A model generated the notes under the pieces. That model made no database searches. It was given only the letters and a program-made list of their open reading frames with translations, and was not told the DNA's origin. Shown here piece after piece: positions 55,601 to 63,894 of a DNA stretch of 64,000 nt (its first letter is position 1; each line of letters opens with the position of its first letter). Position numbers and translations under genes: made by a program. The DNA is from Apostichopus japonicus (Eukaryota; Echinodermata; Holothuroidea; Aspidochirotida; Stichopodidae): assembly GCF_037975245.1 (NCBI RefSeq), contig NC_092572.1:14948269-15012268 (forward strand), in the 5' to 3' direction.

Positions 55601-57915
55601 ACATTAGGTGGATTAACTAATACTTACAGCTCCCCGTCTAGGCACTTGCTGTAAAAGATCGGCAAAAGACGTCATCACCCGGGGTTCGAACCAGGGATGC
55701 AAAAGAGAGTCTCGATCATCAGCTCGTACAGTGCGCCGAGCCATCCCGCCACTGTATGGACTGAGACATTAGGTGGATTAACTAATACTTACAGCTCCCC
55801 GTCTAGGCACTTGCTGTAAAAGATCGGCAAAAGACGTCATCACCCGGGGTTCGAACCAGGGATGCAAAAGAGAGTCTCGATCATCAGCTCGTACAGTGCG
55901 CCGAGCCATCCCGCCACTGTATGGACTGAGACATTAGGTGGATTAACTAATACTTACAGCTCCCCGTCTAGGCACTTGCTGTAAAAGATCGGCAAAAGAC
56001 GTCATCACCCGGGGTTCGAACCAGGGATGCAAAAGAGAGTCTCGATCATCAGCTCGTACAGTGCGCCGAGCCATCCCGCCACTGTATGGACTGAGACATT
56101 AGGTGGATTAACTAATACTTACAGCTCCCCGTCTAGGCACTTGCTGTAAAAGATCGGCAAAAGACGTCATCACCCGGGGTTCGAACCAGGGATGCAAAAG
56201 AGAGTCTCGATCATCAGCTCGTACAGTGCGCCGAGCCATCCCGCCACTGTATGGACTGAGACATTAGGTGGATTAACTAATACTTACAGCTCCCCGTCTA
56301 GGCACTTGCTGTAAAAGATCGGCAAAAGACGTCATCACCCGGGGTTCGAACCAGGGATGCAAAAGAGAGTCTCGATCATCGGCGCGTACAGTGCGCCGAG
56401 CCATCCCGCCACTGTATGGACTGAGACATTAGGTGGATTAACTAATACTTACAGCTCCCCGTCTAGGCACTTGCTGTTAAAGATCGGCAAAAGACGTCAT
56501 CACCCGGGGTTCGAACCAGGGATGCAAAAGAGAGTCTCGATCATCGGCGCGTACAGTGCGCCGAGCCATCCCGCCACTGTATGGACTGAGACATTAGGTG
56601 GATTAACTAATACTTACAGCTCCCCGTCTAGGCACTTGCTGTAAAAGATCGGCAAAAGACGTCATCACCCGGGGTTCGAACCAGGGATGCAAAAGAGAGT
56701 CTCGATCATCGGCGCGTACAGTGCGCCGAGCCATCCCGCCACTGTATGGACTGAGACATTAGGTGGATTAACTAATACTTACAGCTCCCCGTCTAGGCAC
56801 TTGCTGTAAAAGATCGGCAAAAGACGTCATCACCCGGGGTTCGAACCAGGGATGCAAAAGAGAGTCTCGATCATCGGCGCGTACAGTGCGCCGAGCCATC
56901 CCGCCACTGTATGGACTGAGACATTAGGTGGATTAACTAATACTTACAGCTCCCCGTCTAGGCACTTGCTGTAAAAGATCGGCAAAAGACGTCATCACCC
57001 GGGGTTCGAACCAGGGATGCAAAAGAGAGTCTCGATCATCGGCGCGTACAGTGCGCCGAGCCATCCCGCCACTGTATGGACTGAGACATTAGGTGGATTA
57101 ACTAATACTTACAGCTCCCCGTCTAGGCACTTGCTGTAAAAGATCGGCAAAAGACGTCATCACCCGGGGTTCGAACCAGGGATGCAAAAGAGAGTCTCGA
57201 TCATCAGCTCGTACAGTGCGCCGAGCCATCCCGCCACTGTATGGACTGAGACATTAGGTGGATTAACTAATACTTACAGCTCCCCGTCTAGGCACTTGCT
57301 GTAAAAGATCGGCAAAAGACGTCATCACCCGGGGTTCGAACCAGGGATGCAAAAGAGAGTCTCGATCATCGGCGCGTACAGTGCGCCGAGCCATCCCGCC
57401 ACTGTATGGACTGAGACATTAGGTGGATTAACTAATACTTACAGCTCCCCGTCTAGGCACTTGCTGTAAAAGATCGGCAAAAGACGTCATCACCCGGGGT
57501 TCGAACCAGGGATGCAAAAGAGAGTCTCGATCATCGGCGCGTACAGTGCGCCGAGCCATCCCGCCACTGTATGGACTGAGATATTAGGTGGATTAACTAA
57601 TACTTACAGCTCCCCGTCTAGGCACTTGCTGTAAAAGATCGGCAAAAGACGTCATCACCCGGGGTTCGAACCAGGGATGCAAAAGAGAGTCTCGATCATC
57701 GGCGCGTACAGTGCGCCGAGCCATCCCGCCACTGTATGGACTGAGATATTAGGTGGATTAACTAATACTTACAGCTCCCCGTCTAGGCACTTGCTGTAAA
57801 AGATCGGCAAAAGACGTCATCACCCGGGGTTCGAACCAGGGATGCAAAAGAGAGTCTCGATCATCGGCGCGTACAGTGCGCCGAGCCATCCCGCCACTGT
57901 ATGGACTGAGATATT
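52636..57915. repeat. Array block 14: 32 mixed monomers near the array edge
   Basis: Diversity rises towards the edge. T119 units dominate from 54,616 to 56,265. G116 (ggcgcg or ggctcg) appears at 53,626-53,955 and in most units from 56,266. A shortened cassette (A122/G27, then T48/C126, then T48) sits at 53,956-54,450, about 14 kb from its relatives. The last three units return to T162 (atatt). Private changes occur near 53,281, 53,334 and 57,934. Confidence 0.85.
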
Positions 57916-58052
57916 AGGTGGATTAACTAATACGTACAGCTCCCCGTCTAGGCACTTGCTGTAAAAGATCGGCAAAAGACGTCATCACCGGGGTTCGAAC
58001 CACGGATGCAAAAGAGAGTCTCGATCATCGGCTCGTACAGTGAGCCACGCCA
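57916..58052. repeat. Terminal partial and decayed satellite monomer
   Basis: This last unit has tacgtacag for tacttacag, a one-base deletion before the B box (caccgggg), ccacgg for ccaggg, and gtgagccacgcca in place of the usual gtgcgccgagcca. It stops at about monomer position 138, inside the A-box region, where a run of nine Ts begins. The one-base deletion is the only length change seen in the array. Edge copies that escape homogenisation commonly decay like this. Confidence 0.9.
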
Positions 58053-58071
58053 TTTTTTTTTCTCTTTTATT
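58053..58071 (-). promoter_or_regulatory. Polyadenylation signal AATAAA and poly-A tail of the LINE
   Basis: On the minus strand, AATAAA (58,066-58,071) is followed by AGAG and nine As (58,053-58,061), then by satellite sequence. The A-run marks the 3' end of the inserted copy. The signal sits unusually close to the tail. Confidence 0.8.
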
Positions 58072-58327
58072 GGGAGATGAGCCCACTGGCTCACCCATTG
58101 ACAATATTATTTACAAGGGTGTTTTTTACAGAATTAAAACTTAAGTATGATTTGTTTTAACTAGAACATTAAATAATAATTACCTTAACATTTACTCATG
58201 TTTAGGTTAAGAGAAAACTAAAATACTAAACACCACAGACATAAGAAATTATATACAAGAGATAACAATGTCTAAAGCAAAGTCAAAAGACCAGACCCTG
58301 ATTACGTCAACACGTACTGTATACAAA
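58062..58327 (-). other. 3' untranslated region of the Tx1-type LINE
   Basis: This AT-rich, non-coding stretch lies between the end of the ORF2 remnant and the poly-A. It contains the hairpin and AATAAA listed separately. Short reading frames here on either strand show no recognisable protein. Confidence 0.75.
58078..58093 (-). other. 3'-terminal hairpin of the LINE
   Basis: TGAGCC and GGCTCA form a perfect 6-bp stem with a four-base loop (CACT on the plus strand), seven bases upstream of the AATAAA signal in the element's sense. Some LINE families, such as eel UnaL2, use a 3' stem-loop for recognition by their own reverse transcriptase. The same role here is an inference. Confidence 0.55.
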
Positions 58328-58762
58328 TTAACCTCTTTCCAGATGGTAAGTATAGCTGTTCGATTCTTTCTTAGAGAGCACAATATCGTTCTGTGTAAAT
58401 ATATCAAAAAACCGTGAGGTATTGTTTTTGTGATAGTACACATCAAAAAGTAACCGAATTTTCTTCTTGAGTACATTGTGAAAAACTTTTTCAATATTAC
58501 AAAGATAGTTATTATTGAGGCGAGATATTCTGCAATTCCAAATTGTACACTTATATATATTGAAGTCACACAAAATTCCTACAATACAGTTGTTTTTACG
58601 GCCAAGACCCAGAAGGGACAACCCCTTCCATTCAACAAAATTAACTACCGGATGTAAAGTATTCAACTTATTAACCAAAAAGTGTCATAAATTTTCGACT
58701 TCAGAACACTCAATAAAAAGATGAATAGTACTTTCGTGCGTGGTTTTGCAAAAGGTGCAGTA
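58328..58762 (-). pseudogene. LINE ORF2 fragment: C-terminal Cys-His motif and tail, with a premature stop
   Basis: Immediately after the frameshift, 58,706-58,759 encodes C-x2-C-x8-H-x4-C (YCTFC ... HLFIEC). This is the putative zinc-binding motif found at the C-terminal end of L1/Tx1-type ORF2 proteins and thought to bind nucleic acid. A TGA at 58,685-58,687 then breaks the frame. It reopens for 116 codons to 58,328 with the basic, aromatic-rich tail typical of the family (for example NCIVGILCDFNIYKCTIWN). The stop and frameshift confirm that the copy is inactive. Confidence 0.8.
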
Positions 58763-59562
58763 AACTTGTACAATTTGTCGTTAGTGTAAAGAATATTATG
58801 TAATACTTTGAAGTCGATATCGGCGTCAAGGAAACACTTTGGAGAACGATATATGTTACTCCATCTATTAGAAAAGTCAAGACTGGGAAAATGCTGCTTC
58901 CAGTATTCTTCGCCCTTGGGCGATGTGTTAAGATTGTCACGCAAAAGGCGTGAAGCTATTCTGCACGAAACTGAGGAGGCATCTATAATGTTTTTGCCAT
59001 TTTGAAATTTTGCAGTAGGAATATAGTCAATTTGCGTAGATACAATTGCATCAGAAGAAAATATATCACCTAACCAGTCAGAGGGGAAGGCGTGGAGAAT
59101 GACATCGATATAATTCTGAACATCGGTTACTGTAAGGGGATTATCAGGATTAGCAAGCTCAATGCACTCATGCACGGCCTTGGCTGGCAGAGAAGTGGGT
59201 ATAATCTCATACATCAGAACACTTACAGAAACGATACCACCTTTAATGAAGTGACGATTAAAAAGTGTTTGACTATCATTGTCAACAATCAGGGTATTAC
59301 TAAAGATAGGTTGATTGAGGATGTCTTCTCTGGTCTCTGGTAGCCAGAAACGGCCTTGAATTAGCCGATCCCATGCTAACATGAGTTCACAGTAATACGG
59401 GCTTAGCTTATGAACAGACTTGCGGTTAGGAGTAATTTGAAAGATACCACGCCCAAGGCTCATATCTTCATACATATTCAAAAAATACAACATTAATTTT
59501 TGTAATTTAATATTAATGTTATTGCTTAATATCTTACTACAAAATTTAACTCTAAGAGCATC
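58763..59562 (-). pseudogene. LINE ORF2 fragment: region after reverse transcriptase
   Basis: From 59,562 the protein continues in a new frame as DALRVKFCSKIL and runs through 59,493 to about 58,763. An in-frame Met at 59,493 only marks an internal methionine. Features typical of the C-terminal half of Tx1-type ORF2 include LPETREDILNQPIFSN (residues 51-66 from that Met), EEYWKQHFP (195-203) and DADIDFKVLHNILYTNDKLYKF (223-244). After LYKF the frame runs on for about 30 unrelated residues, while the true continuation is in a third frame. So there is a frameshift at about 58,762. The role of this region in the family is poorly defined; no catalytic residues are apparent. Confidence 0.8.
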
Positions 59563-61063
59563 TCTTGTTTAATTCAATGTCGCTGAAACTGAATCCCCCT
59601 CTGTCGATTGGTAAAAGCAAGTTAAGATACTTAATAGAAGGTTTTTTACCTCTCCAGATAAAATCGACTACACTCTGACGTAATGTGGTGATAACCCAAT
59701 CAGGGACTGGTAAAACAGTGGTCAAATATACTAAGCGAGTTACGATGAGCGAATTTATAATGAGAGATTTACCCTTAAAAGATAATTTTCTACCTTTCCA
59801 GGTATTTAGTAATTTACGGCAGGAGGTAACTTTTTTCTCCCAATTTTCTTTTTCGATTGATTTTTTATCGTTAGCAATAGCAACACCTAATACTGTAATG
59901 AAATCTTTCCTCACAGGGAAGTCGAAATTGCTGGGATTAACATGGCTGCACCCAATGCTAAGTAATTCAGTTTCATCAATATTACAACTAGAGCCAGAAG
60001 CACGTTCATACAATTTAATGATGTTAAAAATAGAATAAATACTTGTGATACTAGACACGAAAAAGGTAGTGTCGTCCGCATGCTGAAAAATTTTGGCTTC
60101 GACTTCACAAAATTTAATACCATGAATATATGGACAATTAATTATAGCTTCAAGAAACGGTTCGGCACAGAGAACATAGAGCATGGCTGAGAGTGGGCAG
60201 CCCTGCCGAACTCCCCTTTTGACAGGGAAGGGATCGGATATATAACCATTGTGCTTGATTCGGCCCTCGATATTGGTATAAAACAGTTTGATCCATTTTA
60301 GGAGCTTAGGGCCAGAACCCAATTTTTCAGCGACTTCGAAGAGGTAGTTATGGTCAACTCTGTCAAAGGCTTTATATTGGTCTATTTTAAGAATAAAACC
60401 TGGTTTATTATATGAATTTACATACTCAATTACATTTTGCATAGTAAGCACGTTTTCAGAAATATCTCTTCCTGGAATACAACACGTTTGATCTTCTGAA
60501 ATAATATTCTTACTGATACTTGTGATACGTTTGGCGAGAGCTTTGGCAATCATTTTGTAATCGACATTTAAGAGGCTTATTGGCCTCCAATTAATTAAAC
60601 TACGAAGATCTCCTTTCTTGGGTATAAGGGTAAGTATACTTATTTTCATGGATTCAAAGAGTTCGTTGTCATGGAATGATGTCTCAATGAGTCTAGTAAA
60701 AATATCGATAAAATCCCGCCAAAACACTTTGTAAAATTCAGCAGTTAGTCCATCTAGTCCTGGACTTTTGTTCCGTTCCATTGCTAGCAGAGCGGCTTTC
60801 AACTCATCTAATGAAATATTTGCTTCACATGCTTCAACGTCCATTGGCGAGAGAAATCTTCTGAGTTCACAAAGTATCTGATTCCGCGATTCGTTGTCGG
60901 TTTCTCCGGCTTGGTAGAGGTTTGTATAAAACTTTACTTGTTCTTTCATAATTTCGTGTTGATCGGTGATGATTAAGCTCTGGTCAGTAAGTAGTTGTTT
61001 CATTACCTTCTTTTTTTTCCCTTGATTTTTCAAGATTAAAGAAAAACTTTGTTGATTTTTCAC
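59552..61063 (-). pseudogene. LINE ORF2 fragment: reverse transcriptase core
   Basis: This 503-codon stretch holds the RNA-dependent DNA polymerase that would copy the element RNA at a nicked target. Visible RT landmarks in order: KSPGLDG (99-105), IPKKGD (147-152), NWRPISLLNVDYK (158-170), motif A with D228 in LKIDQYKAFD, motif B RGVRQGCPLS (283-292), motif C HADD (328-331, genomic 60,071-60,082) and FLGV-like VLGV (391-394). The catalytic aspartates D228, D330 and D331 are all present. The His before ADD is unusual, since Tyr or Phe is normal. The frame opens on a GTG, not an ATG, so this is an internal piece joined by frameshift to 60,984-61,274. It ends at a TAG just after a frameshift near 59,562; the homologous protein goes on in the next frame. 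Confidence 0.92.
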
Positions 61064-61274
61064 CCTCCTCGTGCCACTGAATTTTAGACATGAGGAAGGT
61101 TCCTTGTAATTCTCTTAATGAAGGTTGGTTCGACTCATCTTCTAGGTTTTTAAAATGGGTACAGTCGTAATCGGAGAATTTTTTAGCTTTGTATTTCTCG
61201 TAGTCAATTTGTTTTGTTGTATAATTGTATTGATTGAATAATTGAGGATTAGCTTCAGTTTTTAAAGTTACCAT
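60984..61274 (-). pseudogene. LINE ORF2 fragment: linker upstream of reverse transcriptase
   Basis: This 96-codon piece is the most N-terminal part of the ORF2 polyprotein left in this copy. It is the linker between endonuclease and reverse transcriptase. The stretch WHEEGEKSTKFFFNLEKSR (residues 67-85) matches the phrase that usually precedes the RT domain in Tx1- and L1-type elements. The frame is lost near 61,007-61,022, in the A-rich stretch coding for KKEG, and the homologous protein continues in another frame. No endonuclease residues are seen upstream. It is not a functional gene by itself; the first Met is only where the frame opens. Confidence 0.8.
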
Positions 61275-61940
61275 ATGCGATTGAACACCACGAACTTCTG
61301 GGAGGGAAAATTATGTGATAATAATCCTGCATGAGAATGCATTACATGGGAGGGCAAGTAATCCCTTCGTTCGTGTAATGTCTCAGTAGCCTGAATCTCA
61401 ATCAAACTTCAACCTATGGTCTCGTTTAATTTAACGATTCTACTTCCCCATTACACTTCACAACGGAACTACTTGAGATTTCAAAGCAGTGTTCAAGCGA
61501 ATACGAACAGAAAGATTACAAACGAACACAAATTCAAAGTTTGTATCTTTTTTAATTTGCTTGCTGTGCAACAGAAACATTTCTTTTCTTTTTAAACAAG
61601 AACTGAGATAATTTCATTACCACTTGGTACAAAGGATAACATAACATTCTTACTTTCCATACTTTGAAAATAACAAAGCCTGGATATAAATATCATCAAT
61701 GTAGCTCAGGCAAGAAATACCCAATTTCCTGAGCTCAGCCAGAATAGGTTTGAGTAGTTTTCTGAAGCTAATCCTCAATTATACAATCTCTCCTTTTAAA
61801 GTTACCAATAATTCAAAATTTGGAATTCACTGTCAATAATTTTAAAAACTAAGAAAACAAGCTCCACATTTAGTAAATGGCTTAATCATATTAATTAAAA
61901 TATCATATAATTGATTTATTGTCGAAACGTTTAATTTGAT
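61275..61940. other. AT-rich intergenic DNA, no gene seen
   Basis: There is no sizeable reading frame and no satellite monomer here. Two small structures stand out: an 8-bp inverted repeat (AGCTCAGG at 61,703-61,710 and CCTGAGCT at 61,728-61,735), and short pieces copied from the neighbouring LINE at 61,762-61,807. Two similar gggaggg(a/c)aa strings near 61,300 and 61,350 may be remnants of another repeat. Otherwise I see nothing. Confidence 0.6.
61762..61807. repeat. Rearranged short fragments of the adjacent LINE
   Basis: Bases 61,762-61,788 match the reverse complement of 61,232-61,258 with one mismatch. After a five-base spacer, 61,794-61,807 (ttttaaagttacca) matches 61,260-61,273 directly. 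In the LINE these two pieces are adjacent (one base apart), so here the neighbouring segments are swapped and inverted relative to each other. This could be templated filler made during repair or an old inverted insertion end. Confidence 0.65.
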
Positions 61941-62080
61941 TTTTAATTTTTTCTTCTCTTTTCTTTCTTCAGGGAGTCTTCTACATTATTAAGCTATTGT
62001 ATGCTTTATAGAAGACTTCCTTTCACCTTGTATATTTGCACGTGAAACTCAAAATAAACCAAATCAAATCAAACCAAATT
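61941..62080 (+). mobile_element. 3'-end fragment of a LINE with hairpin, AATAAA and CAAAT-type tail
   Basis: A pyrimidine-rich run ending in CAG (to 61,972) is followed by a hairpin. Bases 61,972-61,983 pair with 62,009-62,020 over 12 bp, including one G-T pair and a 25-base loop. AATAAA lies at 62,053-62,058 and the fragment ends in short CAAAT/CAAAC repeats (62,059-62,080). A 3' hairpin plus a short tandem tail is typical of CR1/L2/jockey-type LINEs or SINEs that borrow their tails. No coding part precedes it, so it is severely 5'-truncated. The left edge is uncertain. Confidence 0.6.
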
Positions 62081-62130
62081 CCTACCAAGAATAGCAGACC
62101 AATGAACTTCATGTACAGGCGAAATTATAA

Positions 62131-63894
62131 CCAGATAACATCAGGCGTTTTAACTATGAAATCGAAAACAAAAACTGGAACGATGTTTTAAGCCAAACTG
62201 ATGTTAATGCTGCTTACGACACTTTCTTTGAATCCTTTAATTATACCTATAATAATTGTTTCCCAATATGTTATGTAAGCAAAAGGAAACGACGTAAAAA
62301 GAAACATCCATGGATTACAACTGGAATGTTGACATCTATCAAAAGAAAGAACAAGCTCTTTAAAAGTTATTTAACAGCACCTACTGATGTTAACAAGGCT
62401 ACGTATAAGCATTACCGCAATAAGCTTAACCATATTATTAGATTTTCTAAAAGATTGTATTCCTATGATAAATTCAAAAATAATAGAAATAATATAAGTG
62501 TAACTTGGAATACAATTAACGAAGTTCTAAACACCAACCGAAAAGAAGGTGGATATCTTGCTGCTTTTAAAACTGGTGATCAAGAAATCAGCAACGAGAA
62601 TGACATTGCCAGCTACTTTAACAAATATTTTGTAAACATTGGACCCTTACTTGCAAGAAATATTACAAATAAAGGTAGAACAGAATATATTATTCATAAT
62701 AATAGCAGAAACAGTCAATCTATGTTCATTAATCCTGTCAGTGAGGAAGAACTTTCAATAGTTGCTATTTCCAGCCTGAAACCCAAAAAAGCAGCGGGAT
62801 ATGACGATTTTAAACCAGATATAATAAGAAATGTTATTCACTTTATCGCCAAACCATTGACTTATATTTGTAATTTATCTTTTACTTCTGGTACATTTCC
62901 AGATAAACTAAAGATTGCTAAGGTTATACCAATTTTTAAAAAAGGTGACCAAGATGTATATGAAAATTACCGTCCTATTTCTTTATTATCATGGTTTTCA
63001 AAAATTATTGAAAGGCTTATGTACAATCGTATCTTTAAGTTTCTAACCAAGTTTAATATCCTGTGCAATGATCAATATGGCTTCCGCCCAAAGCATTCTA
63101 CAGAACTTGCTTTGGCAAATGCTATTGAAAAAATATGTACTAGTCTTGATAATACCAAAATATGTATTGGAGTGTTCCTTGATCTCTCCAAGGCATTTGA
63201 TACTATTGACCATACCATTTTGCTAAGTAAATTATCTTTGTATGGTGTAAGGGGAACAACCCTTGACTGGTTGAGCAGCTATTTATCCAATAGACATCAG
63301 TATACTTCATATAAAAACTCTAAATCCGAACACGCTGTAACCCGTTGTGGTGTTCCACAGGGCTCAATATTAGGACCACTGTTGTTCATAATATATGTCA
63401 ATGACATTTGCCAGGTGTCAAAATTTGCCAAGACTATTTTGTTTGCTGATGATACCAATATTTTCTTCGAGTTCGAAAACGTACATAGAATACATGATAC
63501 TGTCTCTACTGAATTAACTAAATTTACTAACTGGTTTGCTGCTAATAAGTCATCACTTAATGCAGACAAAACTAACTGTATAGTATTTAATGGAAGAAGA
63601 ACGCTTAACTGGAATAATGACATAATAATGGACGGTACAGTTATGAAACAAGTATCAACTACTAAATTTCTAGGGGTTAATATTGATAGTAAACTTTCAT
63701 GGAGTGACCATATTACAAAAGTTTGCACCAGCGTTGCAAGAGGTGCAGGAATTTTAGCAAAGCTAAAACATTTCCTCCCCCAGAATATACTCAGAATGCT
63801 TTATCAAACTTTAATAGCACCACATCTGTATTACTGCTTGATTATCTGGTCTGGTACAAGTGTTTCTCATTTAAGTCACCTTAAAATACTTTAA
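62131..63894 (+). pseudogene. LINE reverse transcriptase (jockey/CR1/L2 type)
   Basis: The frame is open from 62,131, just after a TAA. The first ATG, at 62,326, is internal, because family-like sequence (NIRRFNYEIENKNW, then KKKHPWITTGM) precedes it. Numbered from that Met, this 522-codon part shows the RT landmarks IPIFKKGD (201-208), YENYRPISLL (212-221), motif A FLDLSKAFDTIDH (284-296, D286), motif B GVPQGSILGPLL (342-353), motif C FADD (373-376, genomic 63,442-63,453) and FLGVNID (448-454). All three catalytic aspartates are intact. It would copy element RNA into DNA at a target nick. The frame stops at TAA 63,892-63,894, where relatives usually continue with a Gln/Lys-rich stretch, so this looks like a nonsense change. 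Confidence 0.92.

Larger units (their letters stand above)
1..58052. repeat. 165-bp tRNA-like satellite array (351 full monomers plus one partial)
   Basis: The unit beginning aggtggattaactaatac recurs every 165 bp from base 1 to base 57,915 with no net phase change, giving exactly 351 complete head-to-tail monomers. A 352nd partial copy ends at about 58,052. The left edge of the array lies outside the window. Copies differ almost only at about thirteen diagnostic positions (27, 48, 72, 116, 119, 122, 126, 140, 151, 159, 162, 163, 165). I noticed only about fifteen private substitutions in the whole array. The minus strand carries tRNA-like promoter elements in every unit. Unit length is close to one nucleosome, as in many centromeric or pericentromeric satellites, but location cannot be told from sequence. 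Each monomer holds one CCCGGG, one GACGTC and one TTCGAA site. Confidence 0.99.
58053..61274 (-). mobile_element. 5'-truncated Tx1/L1-type LINE, decayed
   Basis: Read on the minus strand, this element has a reverse transcriptase, a C-terminal Cys-His motif, a 3' untranslated region with a hairpin and AATAAA, and a poly-A tail of nine As that touches the satellite. Phrases such as KSPGLDG, NWRPISLLNVDYK and GVRQGCPLSAMLY match the Tx1/L1 group of non-LTR retrotransposons. The endonuclease domain expected upstream is missing, so the copy is 5'-truncated at about 61,274, or at most 61,310, where a stop closes the frame. Three frameshifts and one internal stop show that it is dead. I found no convincing target-site duplication. 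Confidence 0.9.

Noticed and set aside
1-58052. CRISPR array
   Set aside because: Units are contiguous 165-bp copies with no unique spacers, and the flanks are eukaryotic retrotransposons.
1-58052. Naming the array as a centromere
   Set aside because: Unit size and regularity fit, but sequence alone gives no evidence of centromeric chromatin or position.
58249-58569. 106-codon minus-strand frame overlapping the LINE C-terminal tail
   Set aside because: It overlaps, in another frame, the tail that resembles the family, and shows no motif of its own.
58515-59343. Plus-strand reading frames at 58,515-58,724, 58,808-59,005, 59,092-59,343 and 59,685-60,038
   Set aside because: They lie opposite the minus-strand LINE ORF2 remnant and have no recognisable protein; they are shadows.
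58040-61330. Target-site duplication around the Tx1-type LINE
   Set aside because: Only a chance-level match (ccacg) is shared by the left flank and the sequence beyond 61,275.
61275-61940. Inverted repeat AGCTCAGG/CCTGAGCT as a regulatory element or MITE end
   Set aside because: Eight base pairs in AT-rich filler, with no terminal repeat structure or neighbouring gene, is not enough to support a call.
63297-63728. 143-codon minus-strand frame
   Set aside because: It lies opposite the clear plus-strand reverse transcriptase motifs and is a shadow.
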